NCBI RefSeq assembly: GCF_001570485.1 | Contig: NZ_BCTA01000052.1 | Span: forward strand, 248,001-312,000 | From: Mycolicibacterium novocastrense | GTDB lineage: Bacteria > Actinomycetota > Actinomycetes > Mycobacteriales > Mycobacteriaceae | Length of the DNA: 64,000 nt | Direction: 5' to 3' | Shown here: piece by piece, positions 1 to 8,392 of the stretch | Position numbering within the stretch: the stretch's first letter is position 1 | Layout: every line of letters starts with the position of its first letter | Notes under the pieces: model-generated | Seen by the model: only the letters and a program-made list of their open reading frames with translations | The model's database searches: none | Told to the model about the DNA's origin: nothing | Translations under genes and position numbers: made by a program

Positions 1-1
1 C

Positions 2-544
2 TTCGTCGCGATCACGGGTGGCTCCGCGGGCGGCCACCTGTCCTCGCTGGCCGCGCTCACGCCGGATGATCCGCAGTGGCAGCCGGGATTCGAGGACGCC
101 GACACGTCCGTGGCGGCCGCGGTGCCGATCTACGGCCGCTACGACTGGGTGTCGGCGCGGGGCTCGGGCCGCAAGGAGTTCATCGCCTTCCTGCAGAAGT
201 TCGTCGTGAAGAAGCCCATCACCGAGCACAAGCAGACGTACGTCGACGCCTCGTCGATCATGCGCGTACGTCCCGACGCCCCACCGTTTTTCGTGCTCCA
301 CGGCCAGGACGACTCGATCATCCCGGTGCAGGAGGGCCGCGAGTTCGTCGAGGCGCTGCGCAAGGTGTCGACGTCCACCGTCGCATACGCCGAAATCCCG
401 CACGCTCAGCACGCATTCGACTTCTACGGCTCACCGCGTGCGCACTACACCGCTGCCGCGGTCGAGCGGTTTCTGTCGTGGGTGCACGCGCAGCGGCAAC
501 GATCGAGCGGCCAGTTGCCGCAGGCGAAATCGGCCGGCGCGTAG
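2..544 (+). CDS. Alpha/beta hydrolase, LipC-like, 3' part only
   Basis: The reading frame is open from the left edge, so the N-terminal half lies outside the window. About 180 residues are visible. They begin at the nucleophile elbow (ITGGSAGGHLSSLA, G-x-S-x-G serine motif). The acid loop is FFVLHGQDDSIIP and the histidine loop HAQHAFDFYG, so the catalytic triad Ser-Asp-His can be read. It closely resembles the lipC-like protein encoded at 2010-3233 (both share VVPIYGRY and DAPPF segments), so the two look like paralogues, though on opposite strands. The likely role is carboxylester hydrolysis of lipids or small esters. The exact substrate cannot be told from sequence. Confidence 0.85.
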   Translation, partial: FVAITGGSAGGHLSSLAALTPDDPQWQPGFEDADTSVAAAVPIYGRYDWVSARGSGRKEFIAFLQKFVVKKPITEHKQTYVDASSIMRVRPDAPPFFVLHGQDDSIIPVQEGREFVEALRKVSTSTVAYAEIPHAQHAFDFYGSPRAHYTAAAVERFLSWVHAQRQRSSGQLPQAKSAGA

Positions 545-564
545 CTGTCTGAGCGCAAGCCGTC

Positions 565-1983
565 CTATTGCGCCATCGCGGACTCGACCACCGTCAGTTC
601 ATCGGAAAGCCCTGCCGCCCGGCGTATTTCGACGAACGCGGCGACCATCGCGTCGGTCAGCTCGTGCGGGTCGTCGAGTGTCGCACCGTCGGACAGCACC
701 GAGATGTTGAGCTGGTCGACGTAGCTCCACACCGTGATGTTGAGGCCGCTGCCGGTGGTGAGCGGGCCGACGGAGTAGATCTCGGTGACCAACGCCCCGC
801 CGACCCGACCCGGTTGGCGGGGGCCGGGCACGTTGGAGATCGGTAGGTTCAATACCTTGTTCTGGCCGTCCTTTTCGGCCAGCCAGTGGAACAGCCGCTC
901 GGCCGGCCGCGGCGGGAAGTACGCCGACCACCGGCTCACCAGTTCCGGACCCATCAGGTGATGAGTCTCCTTGGCCTCCACCGCGGCGTCGTGTGCCGCC
1001 TGCACCCGCTGCAGCGGATCCTCGAGCTGAATGGGCACGGTCATCATGACCCCGGAAAAGTAGTTGCCGGAGATCCGGTCGGGTGAAAAGTCGAAACTGA
1101 CTGGGACGGAAGCCAACAGAGGATGATCGGCGTGCCCGTCATACTTCAGGGACAGCTCGCGCAACGCGCCCGCCGATATCGCGAGGACCATGTCGTTGAC
1201 GGTGACGCCCAAATGCTTGGCCGTCTCCTTGATGTCGGCGAGCGACAGGGTGGCCGTGGCGAACTTGCGTTGCGCGTCGACGCGGTGGTTCATGAACGAC
1301 GGTGGCGGGGTGAACGGCCGGGTGAGTTCGGGGGAGAGCTTCTTGGCGCTCTTGCGCACCCGTTGGATGCCCTGCGCCGTATAGCGCATGACACCCGGCA
1401 GCCGGCCGATCTGACGCAGGTGGTCGGTGAACGCGGTCCGCACCAACTCCGCCCTCCCCGGCGGTGGATCCGTTGCGTACGAGTCGCGCTCGGCCTGCGG
1501 TCCTTGCTGTAGATCCATACCGCGGGCCAACAGATTCGCCGAGGCGACCCCGTCGGCCAGGGCGTGGTGGATCTTGCCGAGCACCGCGATGCGTCCGTTG
1601 GCCAGGCCCTCGATGAAATACATCTCCCACAACGGCCGGCTCCGGTCCAGCGGTGTGCTGGCGATCTGGCCGATCGCTTCGTCGAGCTGGCGGCGCCCGC
1701 CGGGACTGTCCACCCGCCAGGGCCGCACGTGGTACTCGAGGTCCACCTCGCAGTTCTCCCGCCACATCGGGTGATGGAACTTGAACGGAATGTCGACGAG
1801 CTCGTAGCGGAACGGGTCGAGTTTGTAGAGCCGCCGGTGGATGACGCGGCGGAACTCGTCGACGCCGAAGGGGCGATCACCCAGCTCGGAAAGGTCGATC
1901 ACCGCCAGCTTGAGGGTGTGCATATGCACCGTGGGGGTCTCGGAATACAGCAGGATCGCGTCCCAGCCGCTGAGCCTCTTCAC
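565..1983 (-). CDS. Wax ester synthase/diacylglycerol acyltransferase (WS/DGAT family, Rv0221-like)
   Basis: This is an acyl-CoA-dependent O-acyltransferase that makes triacylglycerol or wax esters. The 472-residue length is normal for mycobacterial Tgs/Rv0221 proteins. The active-site motif HHxxxDG is present as HHALADG at residues 139-145, and the C-terminal part carries the family's NLPISNVPGP stretch. The GTG start at 1983 is chosen because the protein then opens with VKRLSGWDAILL, as family members do, and a strong GGAGGGAGG ribosome site lies just upstream. The same frame stays open much further upstream, but that extension overlaps lipC and is not real. It follows the lipC-like gene by 26 bp, so the two are probably co-transcribed, as in M. 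tuberculosis lipC-Rv0221. Confidence 0.93.
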   Translation of the reverse strand: MKRLSGWDAILLYSETPTVHMHTLKLAVIDLSELGDRPFGVDEFRRVIHRRLYKLDPFRYELVDIPFKFHHPMWRENCEVDLEYHVRPWRVDSPGGRRQLDEAIGQIASTPLDRSRPLWEMYFIEGLANGRIAVLGKIHHALADGVASANLLARGMDLQQGPQAERDSYATDPPPGRAELVRTAFTDHLRQIGRLPGVMRYTAQGIQRVRKSAKKLSPELTRPFTPPPSFMNHRVDAQRKFATATLSLADIKETAKHLGVTVNDMVLAISAGALRELSLKYDGHADHPLLASVPVSFDFSPDRISGNYFSGVMMTVPIQLEDPLQRVQAAHDAAVEAKETHHLMGPELVSRWSAYFPPRPAERLFHWLAEKDGQNKVLNLPISNVPGPRQPGRVGGALVTEIYSVGPLTTGSGLNITVWSYVDQLNISVLSDGATLDDPHELTDAMVAAFVEIRRAAGLSDELTVVESAMAQ

Positions 1984-2009
1984 GTCGCCACCCCTCCCTC
2001 CGGAGGAGC

Positions 2010-3233
2010 CTATATAACCTCTTTGGCCCCGACCAGCGCCCGGTTCCGGTGAATCTGGTTCAGAAACAATCCTATTGCCGTCGTGGCAGATCCGGTACGG
2101 GCGCCGTCGGTCATATCGAACGCATGCCCGGCGCCGGGCAGTTCGATGTAACTCACCACGGACCGCGACACCGCCCGCAGCCGTTCGACGAACGCACGGG
2201 CCTGCGCCACCGGGATGACACTGTCGCCGGTGCCGTGCACGATCAGGAACGGCGGTGCGTCGGGATGCGCCTGCGCGATCGGGGACGCCTTGCGATAGAC
2301 ACCGGGATCTCGGGCCACCTTGTGTCCGACGACGACGCGTTCCAGGAAGTCGATGAACCGCACGCGTTCGACGGTCGAGCGATCCTCCCAGCAGTAGCGT
2401 CCGTAGATCGGGACCACCGCGTCGACGGACGTGTCCGAATCGTCGGGCAGATCGGCCTGCAGCTCGGGATCGTTGGGTGTCAGGCCCGCGAGCGCCGCCA
2501 GGTGCCCGCCCGCCGAGGTGCCCGCGATCGCCACGAAGTCGCGGTCGCCGCCGAACTTGTCGACGTTCGCGCGCGCCCACGCGATCGCGGTCTTCACGTC
2601 GTGGATATGCGCCGGCCACCGGTGGTGTGGCGCCACGCGGTAGTCGATGGACAGGCAGACCCAGCCCTTCTCGGCGAGGTGTGACATCAACGCGTAACCC
2701 TGCAGGATGCGCTTGCCGTGGACCCATGCGCCGCCCGGTACGAAGATCAGCACCGGAGCGGGCTCGGCGGGTAACTCCTTGGGCCGCCACACGTCGAGCA
2801 ATTGCGAAGGCCGCGGCCCGTACTGCACCGACGTGCGATAGACGTTGCGCCGGTGCTCGCGCAGCTTCCACAACGGCGGCACCGACTCGGGCGCGGGCCA
2901 CTCGATCGCGAGGTCCTTGGCGTTGACGACGCCGCGCAGCGCGGCTTGGGTGACGGCGTTGGTGCTGTTGCGCTCGGCCTCTTTTTGCTCGGCGTCGCCC
3001 GGGCTAAACCACGACTTCACCGTCGAGCCCAGAAAGTCCGGCGCGTGGCGGGAGCCCCAGGCGGTCACCGCGGCCAGGGTGCCCAACGGCTCCAGGTGCT
3101 TTCCGATGACGGGCAGCGAAGCCGAGGCCACGCTCATCGCCAGCATGTAGTCGGAGGGGCCGGCGTTCAGCAACCACCGCGCGCGTGTCCAGAAGGTCGG
3201 ACCTGGGTACCGGGCATCCGGTCGCACCGTCAT
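2010..3233 (-). CDS. lipC: LipC-like esterase/lipase (alpha/beta hydrolase)
   Basis: A serine carboxylesterase of the hormone-sensitive-lipase type, 407 residues. The oxyanion-region motif is FVPGGAW. The nucleophile is Ser240 in GTSAGG, the acid residue is in HGTGDSVIP and the histidine in GAGHAFDM. About 100 N-terminal residues precede the hydrolase core, as in M. tuberculosis LipC (Rv0220). ATG at 3233 is preferred over the longer open frame because the extra residues resemble translated intergenic sequence. The gene lies directly upstream of the WS/DGAT gene and is divergent from a fadE gene. This suggests coupling of lipid hydrolysis, re-esterification and beta-oxidation, which is an inference from context. 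Confidence 0.9.
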   Translation of the reverse strand: MTVRPDARYPGPTFWTRARWLLNAGPSDYMLAMSVASASLPVIGKHLEPLGTLAAVTAWGSRHAPDFLGSTVKSWFSPGDAEQKEAERNSTNAVTQAALRGVVNAKDLAIEWPAPESVPPLWKLREHRRNVYRTSVQYGPRPSQLLDVWRPKELPAEPAPVLIFVPGGAWVHGKRILQGYALMSHLAEKGWVCLSIDYRVAPHHRWPAHIHDVKTAIAWARANVDKFGGDRDFVAIAGTSAGGHLAALAGLTPNDPELQADLPDDSDTSVDAVVPIYGRYCWEDRSTVERVRFIDFLERVVVGHKVARDPGVYRKASPIAQAHPDAPPFLIVHGTGDSVIPVAQARAFVERLRAVSRSVVSYIELPGAGHAFDMTDGARTGSATTAIGLFLNQIHRNRALVGAKEVI

Positions 3234-3253
3234 TGCGCGACTGTACCTCGGCG

Positions 3254-3265
3254 GTCCGTACGGAC
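3254..3265. promoter_or_regulatory. Perfect 12-bp palindrome in the lipC-fadE divergent promoter region
   Basis: GTCCGTACGGAC reads identically on both strands and sits 21 bp upstream of the lipC start and about 120 bp upstream of the fadE start. Such palindromes are typical of TetR-family operators that control lipid genes in mycobacteria. The cognate regulator is not evident in the window, so this is a candidate only. Confidence 0.3.
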
Positions 3266-3383
3266 AAGACAACTTCTTGAAGTGTCTACCGTTCACATTT
3301 CGGGATGTCGGAGGCCTATACCGTGACCTGCGCAGATGGTTTAGCGTGACTTGCCGACCGTCAACTTCGAAGAGGACTCCCAC

Positions 3384-5552
3384 GTGAGTAAGTCAGCGCT
3401 TGCCATCACCGAAGAGCACGTCGACCTCGCCGATGCGGCGTTCGGCCAGCTCAACCGTGTCAACAGCCGGGCGGCAGCCCGCTCGACGCTGGAGGGCGGC
3501 TCGTCGCACCCCGCCGAGATCTGGTCGGCCGCGGCGGGCCTGGGATGGACCGGCCTGGCGGTCGCCGAAGAGTACGGCGGGTCCGGTTTCGGGCTCGCGG
3601 AGCTGGCGGTGGTGCTCGAAGCCCAGGGACGCGAACTGTGCCCCGGGCCGTTTCTGCCCACCGTGGCGGCGGCCGTCGTGATCGACCGGTGTGCATCCGA
3701 TTCACTTCGCGCGCAACTGCTTCCAGGTCTGGCCGACGGCAGCACCGTCGGTGCGCTCGCGGTCTCGGGCAGCGTGACAATCGGATCCGATCTGGTCGTG
3801 ACCGGTGAGAGCCCCGCGGTGCTGGGCGCTCCCGACGCGAACCTGCTGGTCGTGGTCGCGGGTGACGACGTCGTCGTCATCGATTCCGCGGCCGAGGGCG
3901 TCACGATCATCCCGCTCGAGTCGATGGACACCTCGCGCAGCCTCGGCAAGGTCACGTTGAGCGGTGTGACGGTCGCCGAGGAGCGTCTGCTTCGCGGCGC
4001 AGCCCGTAAGGTGCACACGGTCTTTCGTATCCTCGCATCGGCCGAGGCCGTCGGCGTGAGCTGGGCCAGCATGGAGATGGCCGTCGAATACGCCAAGGTC
4101 CGTGAGCAGTTCGGCCGGACGATCGGGACATTTCAGGCCGTCAAGCACCACGCGGCCAACATGCTCGTCAACGCCGAGGTGACAACGGCCGCGACATGGG
4201 ATGCCGCCCGCGCCGATGACCTGGACAGTGCGTCGTTCGCCGCCGCGGTCGCAGCGGCGCACGCCATCCGAACACAGATCTTCAACGCGCAGACCAACAT
4301 TCAGCTACACGGCGGGATCGGCTTCACCTGGGAACACGATTCCCACCTGTATCTGCGACGCGCGAGAACGCTCGCGGCGCTGATGGCCGAGGCCGGCGAT
4401 CCGCTGCTCGATGTCGTCGAAGCGCAGCGCAGCGGCCAGGCGCGTGGTGCGACGTTCACCCTGCCGCCGGAAGCCGAGCAGTTCCGCGAACAGGCGCGCG
4501 AAGCGGTCGCGAAGCTGCGCTCCCTGCCCGCCGACCAACAACGCGACTTCCTCGTCGACTCCGGCTATCTGGTGCCGCACTGGCCCACACCGTGGGGACG
4601 CGCCGCGGAGGTGCTCGAGCAGCTGGTCATCGAAGAGGAGTTCGCCGACGTCGAGCGGCCCGACCTGGGCATCACCGGCTGGGTCACGCTGACCATCGCC
4701 CAGGCGGGAACCGACGACCAGCGGGAGCGTTGGGTCGAACCCGTGCTGCGCGGCGAGGTGATGTGGTGTCAGCTGTTCTCCGAACCCGGCGCGGGTTCCG
4801 ATGCCGCGGCCGTGCGCACATCGGCGAAAAAGGTCGACGGCGGCTGGCGCGTGACCGGCCAGAAGGTGTGGACCAGTCTGGCCCACCAGTGCCAGTGGGG
4901 TCTTGCCACCGTGCGCACCGACCCGGACGCACCCAAGCACGCGGGCGTGACGATGATGGCCATCGACATGAAAGCCCCTGGTGTGACGGTGAATCCGCTT
5001 CGCGGGCTGACCGGCCATGCGCACTTCAACGAGGTGTTCTTCGACGACGTCTTCGTCCCGGACGCCGACGTCGTCGGGGATGTGAACAAGGGTTGGCTGG
5101 TGGCCCGCGCGACGCTGGGCAATGAGCGCATCTCGATCGGCGGCGGTTCGGGTGGCACGACCGGGTTCACCGCGGCCGATCTGGTCAAGTTGCTCGACAA
5201 CGCCTCGGCCGAGACCCGGGCGACGTACCTGCGGCGGGCCGGCGAGGTGATCGCCGAGACGCACACGTTGCGGTTGTTGAACCTGCGGCGGGTGACCCGC
5301 GCGATCGCGGGTTCGGAACCCGGGCCCGAGGGCAACGTCACCAAGCTCCTGGTCGCCGAATCCGGGCAGCGGATGACCGAACTGGCGATGGAGTTGGCCG
5401 GTTCCGCGGCCGTCGTCGGACAGACCCCGACGTTGACGCTGGCCTATCTCGGTAACCGGGCGATGACGATCGCCGGCGGCACCTCCGAGATCACCCGCAA
5501 CACGATCGCCGAGCGCATCCTCGGACTGCCGCGCGACCCGTTGCTGAAATAG
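3384..5552 (+). CDS. Tandem (two-domain) acyl-CoA dehydrogenase, FadE6/FadE22/FadE34 type
   Basis: A flavoprotein acyl-CoA dehydrogenase in which two ACAD modules are fused in one 722-residue chain. Ordinary single-module FadE proteins are near 380. The N-terminal module (about 1-355) keeps the C-terminal ACAD signatures VREQFGRTIGTFQAVKH and QLHGGIGFTWEHD. The C-terminal module (about 365-722) has the flavin-proximal FSEPGAGSDAA, TGQKVWTS and GGTSEITRN. Mycobacterial fused FadE proteins act on steroid side-chain or unusual acyl-CoA substrates; the substrate here is unknown. GTG at 3384 is taken as start because an AGAGGA site lies 8 bp upstream and the protein then begins VSKSALAITEEH like its relatives. 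An in-frame TTG lies 11 codons upstream. Confidence 0.9.
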   Translation: MSKSALAITEEHVDLADAAFGQLNRVNSRAAARSTLEGGSSHPAEIWSAAAGLGWTGLAVAEEYGGSGFGLAELAVVLEAQGRELCPGPFLPTVAAAVVIDRCASDSLRAQLLPGLADGSTVGALAVSGSVTIGSDLVVTGESPAVLGAPDANLLVVVAGDDVVVIDSAAEGVTIIPLESMDTSRSLGKVTLSGVTVAEERLLRGAARKVHTVFRILASAEAVGVSWASMEMAVEYAKVREQFGRTIGTFQAVKHHAANMLVNAEVTTAATWDAARADDLDSASFAAAVAAAHAIRTQIFNAQTNIQLHGGIGFTWEHDSHLYLRRARTLAALMAEAGDPLLDVVEAQRSGQARGATFTLPPEAEQFREQAREAVAKLRSLPADQQRDFLVDSGYLVPHWPTPWGRAAEVLEQLVIEEEFADVERPDLGITGWVTLTIAQAGTDDQRERWVEPVLRGEVMWCQLFSEPGAGSDAAAVRTSAKKVDGGWRVTGQKVWTSLAHQCQWGLATVRTDPDAPKHAGVTMMAIDMKAPGVTVNPLRGLTGHAHFNEVFFDDVFVPDADVVGDVNKGWLVARATLGNERISIGGGSGGTTGFTAADLVKLLDNASAETRATYLRRAGEVIAETHTLRLLNLRRVTRAIAGSEPGPEGNVTKLLVAESGQRMTELAMELAGSAAVVGQTPTLTLAYLGNRAMTIAGGTSEITRNTIAERILGLPRDPLLK

Positions 5553-5987
5553 TCAGGCCAGCAACGTGATTCCGCCGACGATCAGCGCGACCACCTTGAC
5601 GAGCTCGAGCGCGACGTAACCGTAGTGGGCGCGTGACCGGCCCGTCGGCGCCTGTCCCGGCGGGGTGGCCAGCACGACATCCGAGCGGCGGTTCAGCGCC
5701 GGACGGACCGCGACCAGTTGAGCGGCCAACGCCACGACGACGACACCGACCGCGATGACAGCAACCCCTGACGGCCGCGCAATCGCCACGGCGATGACCA
5801 GGACCACAGCCAGCGCGGCCTCGATGCTGTTGAGTGCGCGGAACACCAACCGGCCGATGCCGAGCCCGATCTGCATGGACACCCCCGGGGCCCGAAACTT
5901 CAGCGGGGCCTCGATGAACGAGATGGCGAGCACCATGCCCAACCAGACAAAGGTGACCGCGATCGAGACGGCCTGTGCGACTGTCAT
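5553..5987 (-). CDS. Small four-helix integral membrane protein, unknown function
   Basis: A 144-residue hydrophobic protein with four predicted membrane helices, at about residues 3-21, 43-60, 66-90 and 125-143. No family can be named with confidence. The ATG at 5987 has a strong GGAGGCGAG site and overlaps the stop codon of the upstream HTH regulator in an ATGA, so the two genes are translationally coupled. The regulator may control it or sense a condition in which this membrane protein is needed. Its stop abuts the fadE stop in convergent orientation. Confidence 0.75.
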   Translation of the reverse strand: MTVAQAVSIAVTFVWLGMVLAISFIEAPLKFRAPGVSMQIGLGIGRLVFRALNSIEAALAVVLVIAVAIARPSGVAVIAVGVVVVALAAQLVAVRPALNRRSDVVLATPPGQAPTGRSRAHYGYVALELVKVVALIVGGITLLA

Positions 5988-6622
5988 TGAACTCGCCTCC
6001 TCGGCGCCATATGTGCGATACAGAGCCCTGGCTCTGCGAAGGGGGTCAACGCGTCCACGGTGATCGGCGCGTCCCAAGCGGTCAACGCGCCCTGCATGAG
6101 ACCGAGATGCACGGGACAGATGATGTCGCGGCGGGTGTCCGCCAGCTCGAGAAACGGGCAATTGTGCAACCCGATCTCATCGAGATCATCGTTGCGCGAG
6201 CGCTCTTGCGGGGCGAATCCCATTGCGTCGAGGAGGTTCGTGAGGCGCTCGAAGGCCTGATCCCGGTCAATCGGCTGTTCGGCGCCGTCGGCCTCTTTCT
6301 TCGCCCAAGCGCGGCCGGCAGCGACCGCACGTCGTTGCGGGTCGCGCTGGCGCGCCAAGGCATCGGCGAGCACCCCGGCAAGCACCCGGTAGTCGCGGGG
6401 GCCGTCCGGGTCCATACCCGTTGTCGCACGGAACATCAGCGGGGGCCGACCCGGTTTCGTGCGGCTGGGCTTGATCATCTCGACCCGCCCGCGCTCGAGC
6501 AACGCCTCCAGATGAAAGCGCGCGGTGTTGGGATGGATCGACAACCGCTCGGCCACGTCGAGGACGCTCAAGGGCGTCCCCGCAGCCCTTAGCGCCGTCA
6601 GTACCTCATCGCGTCGTGTCAT
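5984..6622 (-). CDS. Helix-turn-helix regulator with C-terminal cysteine cluster (possible Fe-S sensor)
   Basis: The 212-residue protein has an N-terminal winged helix (about 5-65; LDVAERLSIHPNTARFHLEAL) of the ArsR/SufR-like type. Its C-terminal domain contains C155, C169 and C201 with nearby H172 and H204 (NCPF, CPVH, CIAH). Regulators of this layout, such as SufR, use C-terminal cysteines to hold an iron-sulfur cluster. A metal or Fe-S sensing role is therefore plausible but unproven. It is the first gene of a coupled pair with the membrane protein at 5553-5987. A ferredoxin and a hemerythrin-domain gene lie just upstream on the same strand, fitting an iron, oxygen or NO theme. Confidence 0.8.
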   Translation of the reverse strand: MTRRDEVLTALRAAGTPLSVLDVAERLSIHPNTARFHLEALLERGRVEMIKPSRTKPGRPPLMFRATTGMDPDGPRDYRVLAGVLADALARQRDPQRRAVAAGRAWAKKEADGAEQPIDRDQAFERLTNLLDAMGFAPQERSRNDDLDEIGLHNCPFLELADTRRDIICPVHLGLMQGALTAWDAPITVDALTPFAEPGLCIAHMAPRRRVQ

Positions 6623-6666
6623 CGACCCTCCGAGTTCTCACAGACGTCCGAACACCGGCGCGAAGC

Positions 6667-6858
6667 CTAGTCCTGGCGGGTGATCGCCGCGCGCGGGCAT
6701 TCGTCGACGGCCCTGGCCGCGTGCGCCTCGAACTCGGGCGGCACCGGGTCCGCGATCACCACCGCGTAGTCGTCGTCATCGAGTTCGAAAACCTCGGGCG
6801 CATACTTCACGCAGAACGCATTGCCCTCACACCGATCGCGGTCCACTACAACGCGCAT
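6667..6858 (-). CDS. 3Fe-4S type ferredoxin (FdxD-like)
   Basis: A 63-residue single-cluster ferredoxin. The ligands visible are the two cysteines of CEGNAFC and the cysteine of ECPRAA. The middle cysteine of a classical CxxCxxC is absent, which is the pattern of mycobacterial 3Fe-4S ferredoxins that pass electrons to cytochromes P450 or other oxygenases. It starts at ATG 6858 with an AAGGAGG site. No P450 gene is adjacent, so the redox partner is not identified. It lies between the three-cysteine HTH regulator and the hemerythrin-domain gene, all on the minus strand. Confidence 0.9.
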   Translation of the reverse strand: MRVVVDRDRCEGNAFCVKYAPEVFELDDDDYAVVIADPVPPEFEAHAARAVDECPRAAITRQD

Positions 6859-6900
6859 GACGCCTCCTTGATTTGATCAGCGGTTCAGTTCTCATCGGCC

Positions 6901-7389
6901 TTACCGGGGAATCGCGCCCACACCACGGGCGTGCCTGCAGACCCATCCCTCCGGAACGAGGCCCGTCTCGGATAACCGAGTCAATTCCGCGCGCGTATGC
7001 GCACTGAGATCAGTGTCGATGTGCGGGTAGACAATTGGTTCCTCTTTGGAATTGTGCTCGTGCAACTGATCGAGCAGCATGCAGCAGGCCGCCTCGATCC
7101 TGTCGGTGTCAGACGCTGCGAGCAGATCGTCCAATGTGTCCATGGCTCGCCATATTTGGCCGTGTTCACGCATCATCACGAAGATCGGCATCACCATCCC
7201 GGCCTCACGGATCGGCGGGAACACGATGACCTCTTCGAGGTAGATGTGGCGGCGCAGCTTTTCGAGTGCCGGGGTGAGCGCTTCGGGTTCGAGGATGCCG
7301 GCGCGGAGCTTTTCCAGAAAGCCTTCCATTGCGCGGTCGATCTCGTGGTGTTCATGCTCCAGTGCGACATAGGCGGCTGATCTGTGCAT
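6901..7389 (-). CDS. Hemerythrin (HHE) domain protein
   Basis: A 162-residue four-helix-bundle protein with the histidine/glutamate pattern of a di-iron hemerythrin: EHEHHEID, HIYLEE, REHGQIW and HEHNSKEEPIVYPH. Hemerythrin-like proteins in mycobacteria bind oxygen or NO, or respond to peroxide. The first methionine after the GGAGAA ribosome site is at 7389, and this start is preferred to a GTG 18 bp upstream that lies inside the ribosome site. A perfect AT-rich inverted repeat lies immediately upstream. The gene is divergent from lipW. Confidence 0.88.
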   Translation of the reverse strand: MHRSAAYVALEHEHHEIDRAMEGFLEKLRAGILEPEALTPALEKLRRHIYLEEVIVFPPIREAGMVMPIFVMMREHGQIWRAMDTLDDLLAASDTDRIEAACCMLLDQLHEHNSKEEPIVYPHIDTDLSAHTRAELTRLSETGLVPEGWVCRHARGVGAIPR

Positions 7390-7419
7390 CACGGGTTCTC
7401 CTACCACGAGCTGCCGTTA

Positions 7420-7445
7420 GTTTATACAAGCCCGTTTGTATAAAC
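7420..7445. promoter_or_regulatory. Perfect inverted repeat (10-bp arms, 6-bp spacer), candidate operator
   Basis: The arms GTTTATACAA and TTGTATAAAC are exact reverse complements separated by six bases. The element is AT-rich in a GC-rich genome and sits 31 bp upstream of the hemerythrin gene and 43 bp upstream of lipW. Its size fits a TetR or MarR dimer site, and the TATAAA-like half could overlap a -10 box. No dedicated regulator is adjacent. Confidence 0.55.
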
Positions 7446-7488
7446 AATATGGCACGCCGCTTGGCGCCGGTGACGTAATACTGGTCGG

Positions 7489-8391
7489 ATGCCGTTCACC
7501 GACTTCCATCCCGACCTGCGCCGCGCTGCCCGCCTCGCCCCCAAGCAGGTGATCACCCCCGCGACGCTGCCGATCGTGCGCATGGTCACCCGGCGCATGT
7601 GGCGCCGGGTGCCACGCGATGTCGAGGCGCTGACCCTGCCGTCGGGAGTCGACGTCTGGCTGTACCGGCCGCCCGGAGGTACGGGAATTGGGCCCGCGCT
7701 GCTGTGGATTCACGGCGGGGGCTATCTCATCGGCCATCCCGGCCAGGACAACGAACTGTGCCGCCGGTTCGCGAGGCGCCTGGGCGTCACGGTGGCCTCC
7801 GTCGACTACCGGTTGGCGCCCGAACACGCGTACCCGGCCGCGCTGGAGGACTGCTATGCGGCGCTGAAGTGGTTGACGGCGTTGCCGTCCGTGGACTCAG
7901 GCCGTGTCGCGATCGGAGGCGCCAGCGCCGGAGGCGGATTGGCCGCCCAACTGGCGCTGCTGGCGCGCGACCGCGGCGAAGTCACACCCTCAGCCCAACT
8001 GCTGGTCTACCCGATGCTCGACGACCGCACCGTCGATCGCCGCGAACTGGACAACCCCGGGCTTCGCCTGTGGAACAAGTCGAGTAACAAGTTCGGTTGG
8101 TCGGCCTATCTCGGCGGCGCCGATCCCGCCGTGGCCGTGCCGGCTCGCCGCAACGACCTGGCCGGGTTGCCACCGGCCTGGATCGGGGTCGGAACGCTGG
8201 ACCTCTTCCACGACGAGGATCTCGAGTACGCCGAACGACTCAAGGCCGCAGGTGTGCCGTGCGACGTCGAGATCGTCGAGGGCGCGTTCCACGGATTCGA
8301 CGGCATCGTCCCGAAAGCCTCTGTTTCACAACGGTTCTTCGACAGCCAGTGCGCGATGCTGCAGCGAGCGTTGGCGCCGGCGGCCGCTTGA
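7489..8391 (+). CDS. lipW: Esterase/lipase LipW (hormone-sensitive lipase family)
   Basis: A 300-residue carboxylesterase, matching M. tuberculosis LipW (about 302 residues) in length and position next to the Rv0216/fadE3 pair. The family oxyanion motif is HGGGY. The nucleophile is Ser146 in GGASAGGG, the acid residue is in GTLDLFHDED and the histidine is in GAFHGFDG. No signal peptide is evident, so it is probably cytosolic or membrane-associated. Synteny with fadE3 and fadD4 suggests it releases fatty acids that are then activated and oxidised. In M. tuberculosis lipW lies beside Rv0216; here two genes (amidohydrolase and CoA transferase) intervene. Confidence 0.9.
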   Translation: MPFTDFHPDLRRAARLAPKQVITPATLPIVRMVTRRMWRRVPRDVEALTLPSGVDVWLYRPPGGTGIGPALLWIHGGGYLIGHPGQDNELCRRFARRLGVTVASVDYRLAPEHAYPAALEDCYAALKWLTALPSVDSGRVAIGGASAGGGLAAQLALLARDRGEVTPSAQLLVYPMLDDRTVDRRELDNPGLRLWNKSSNKFGWSAYLGGADPAVAVPARRNDLAGLPPAWIGVGTLDLFHDEDLEYAERLKAAGVPCDVEIVEGAFHGFDGIVPKASVSQRFFDSQCAMLQRALAPAAA

Positions 8392-8392
8392 G

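Noticed and set aside
1984..2901. Long N-terminal extension of the WS/DGAT frame
   Set aside because: It is antisense-like overlap with the lipC gene on the same strand in another frame. The strong ribosome site and family N-terminus are at 1983.
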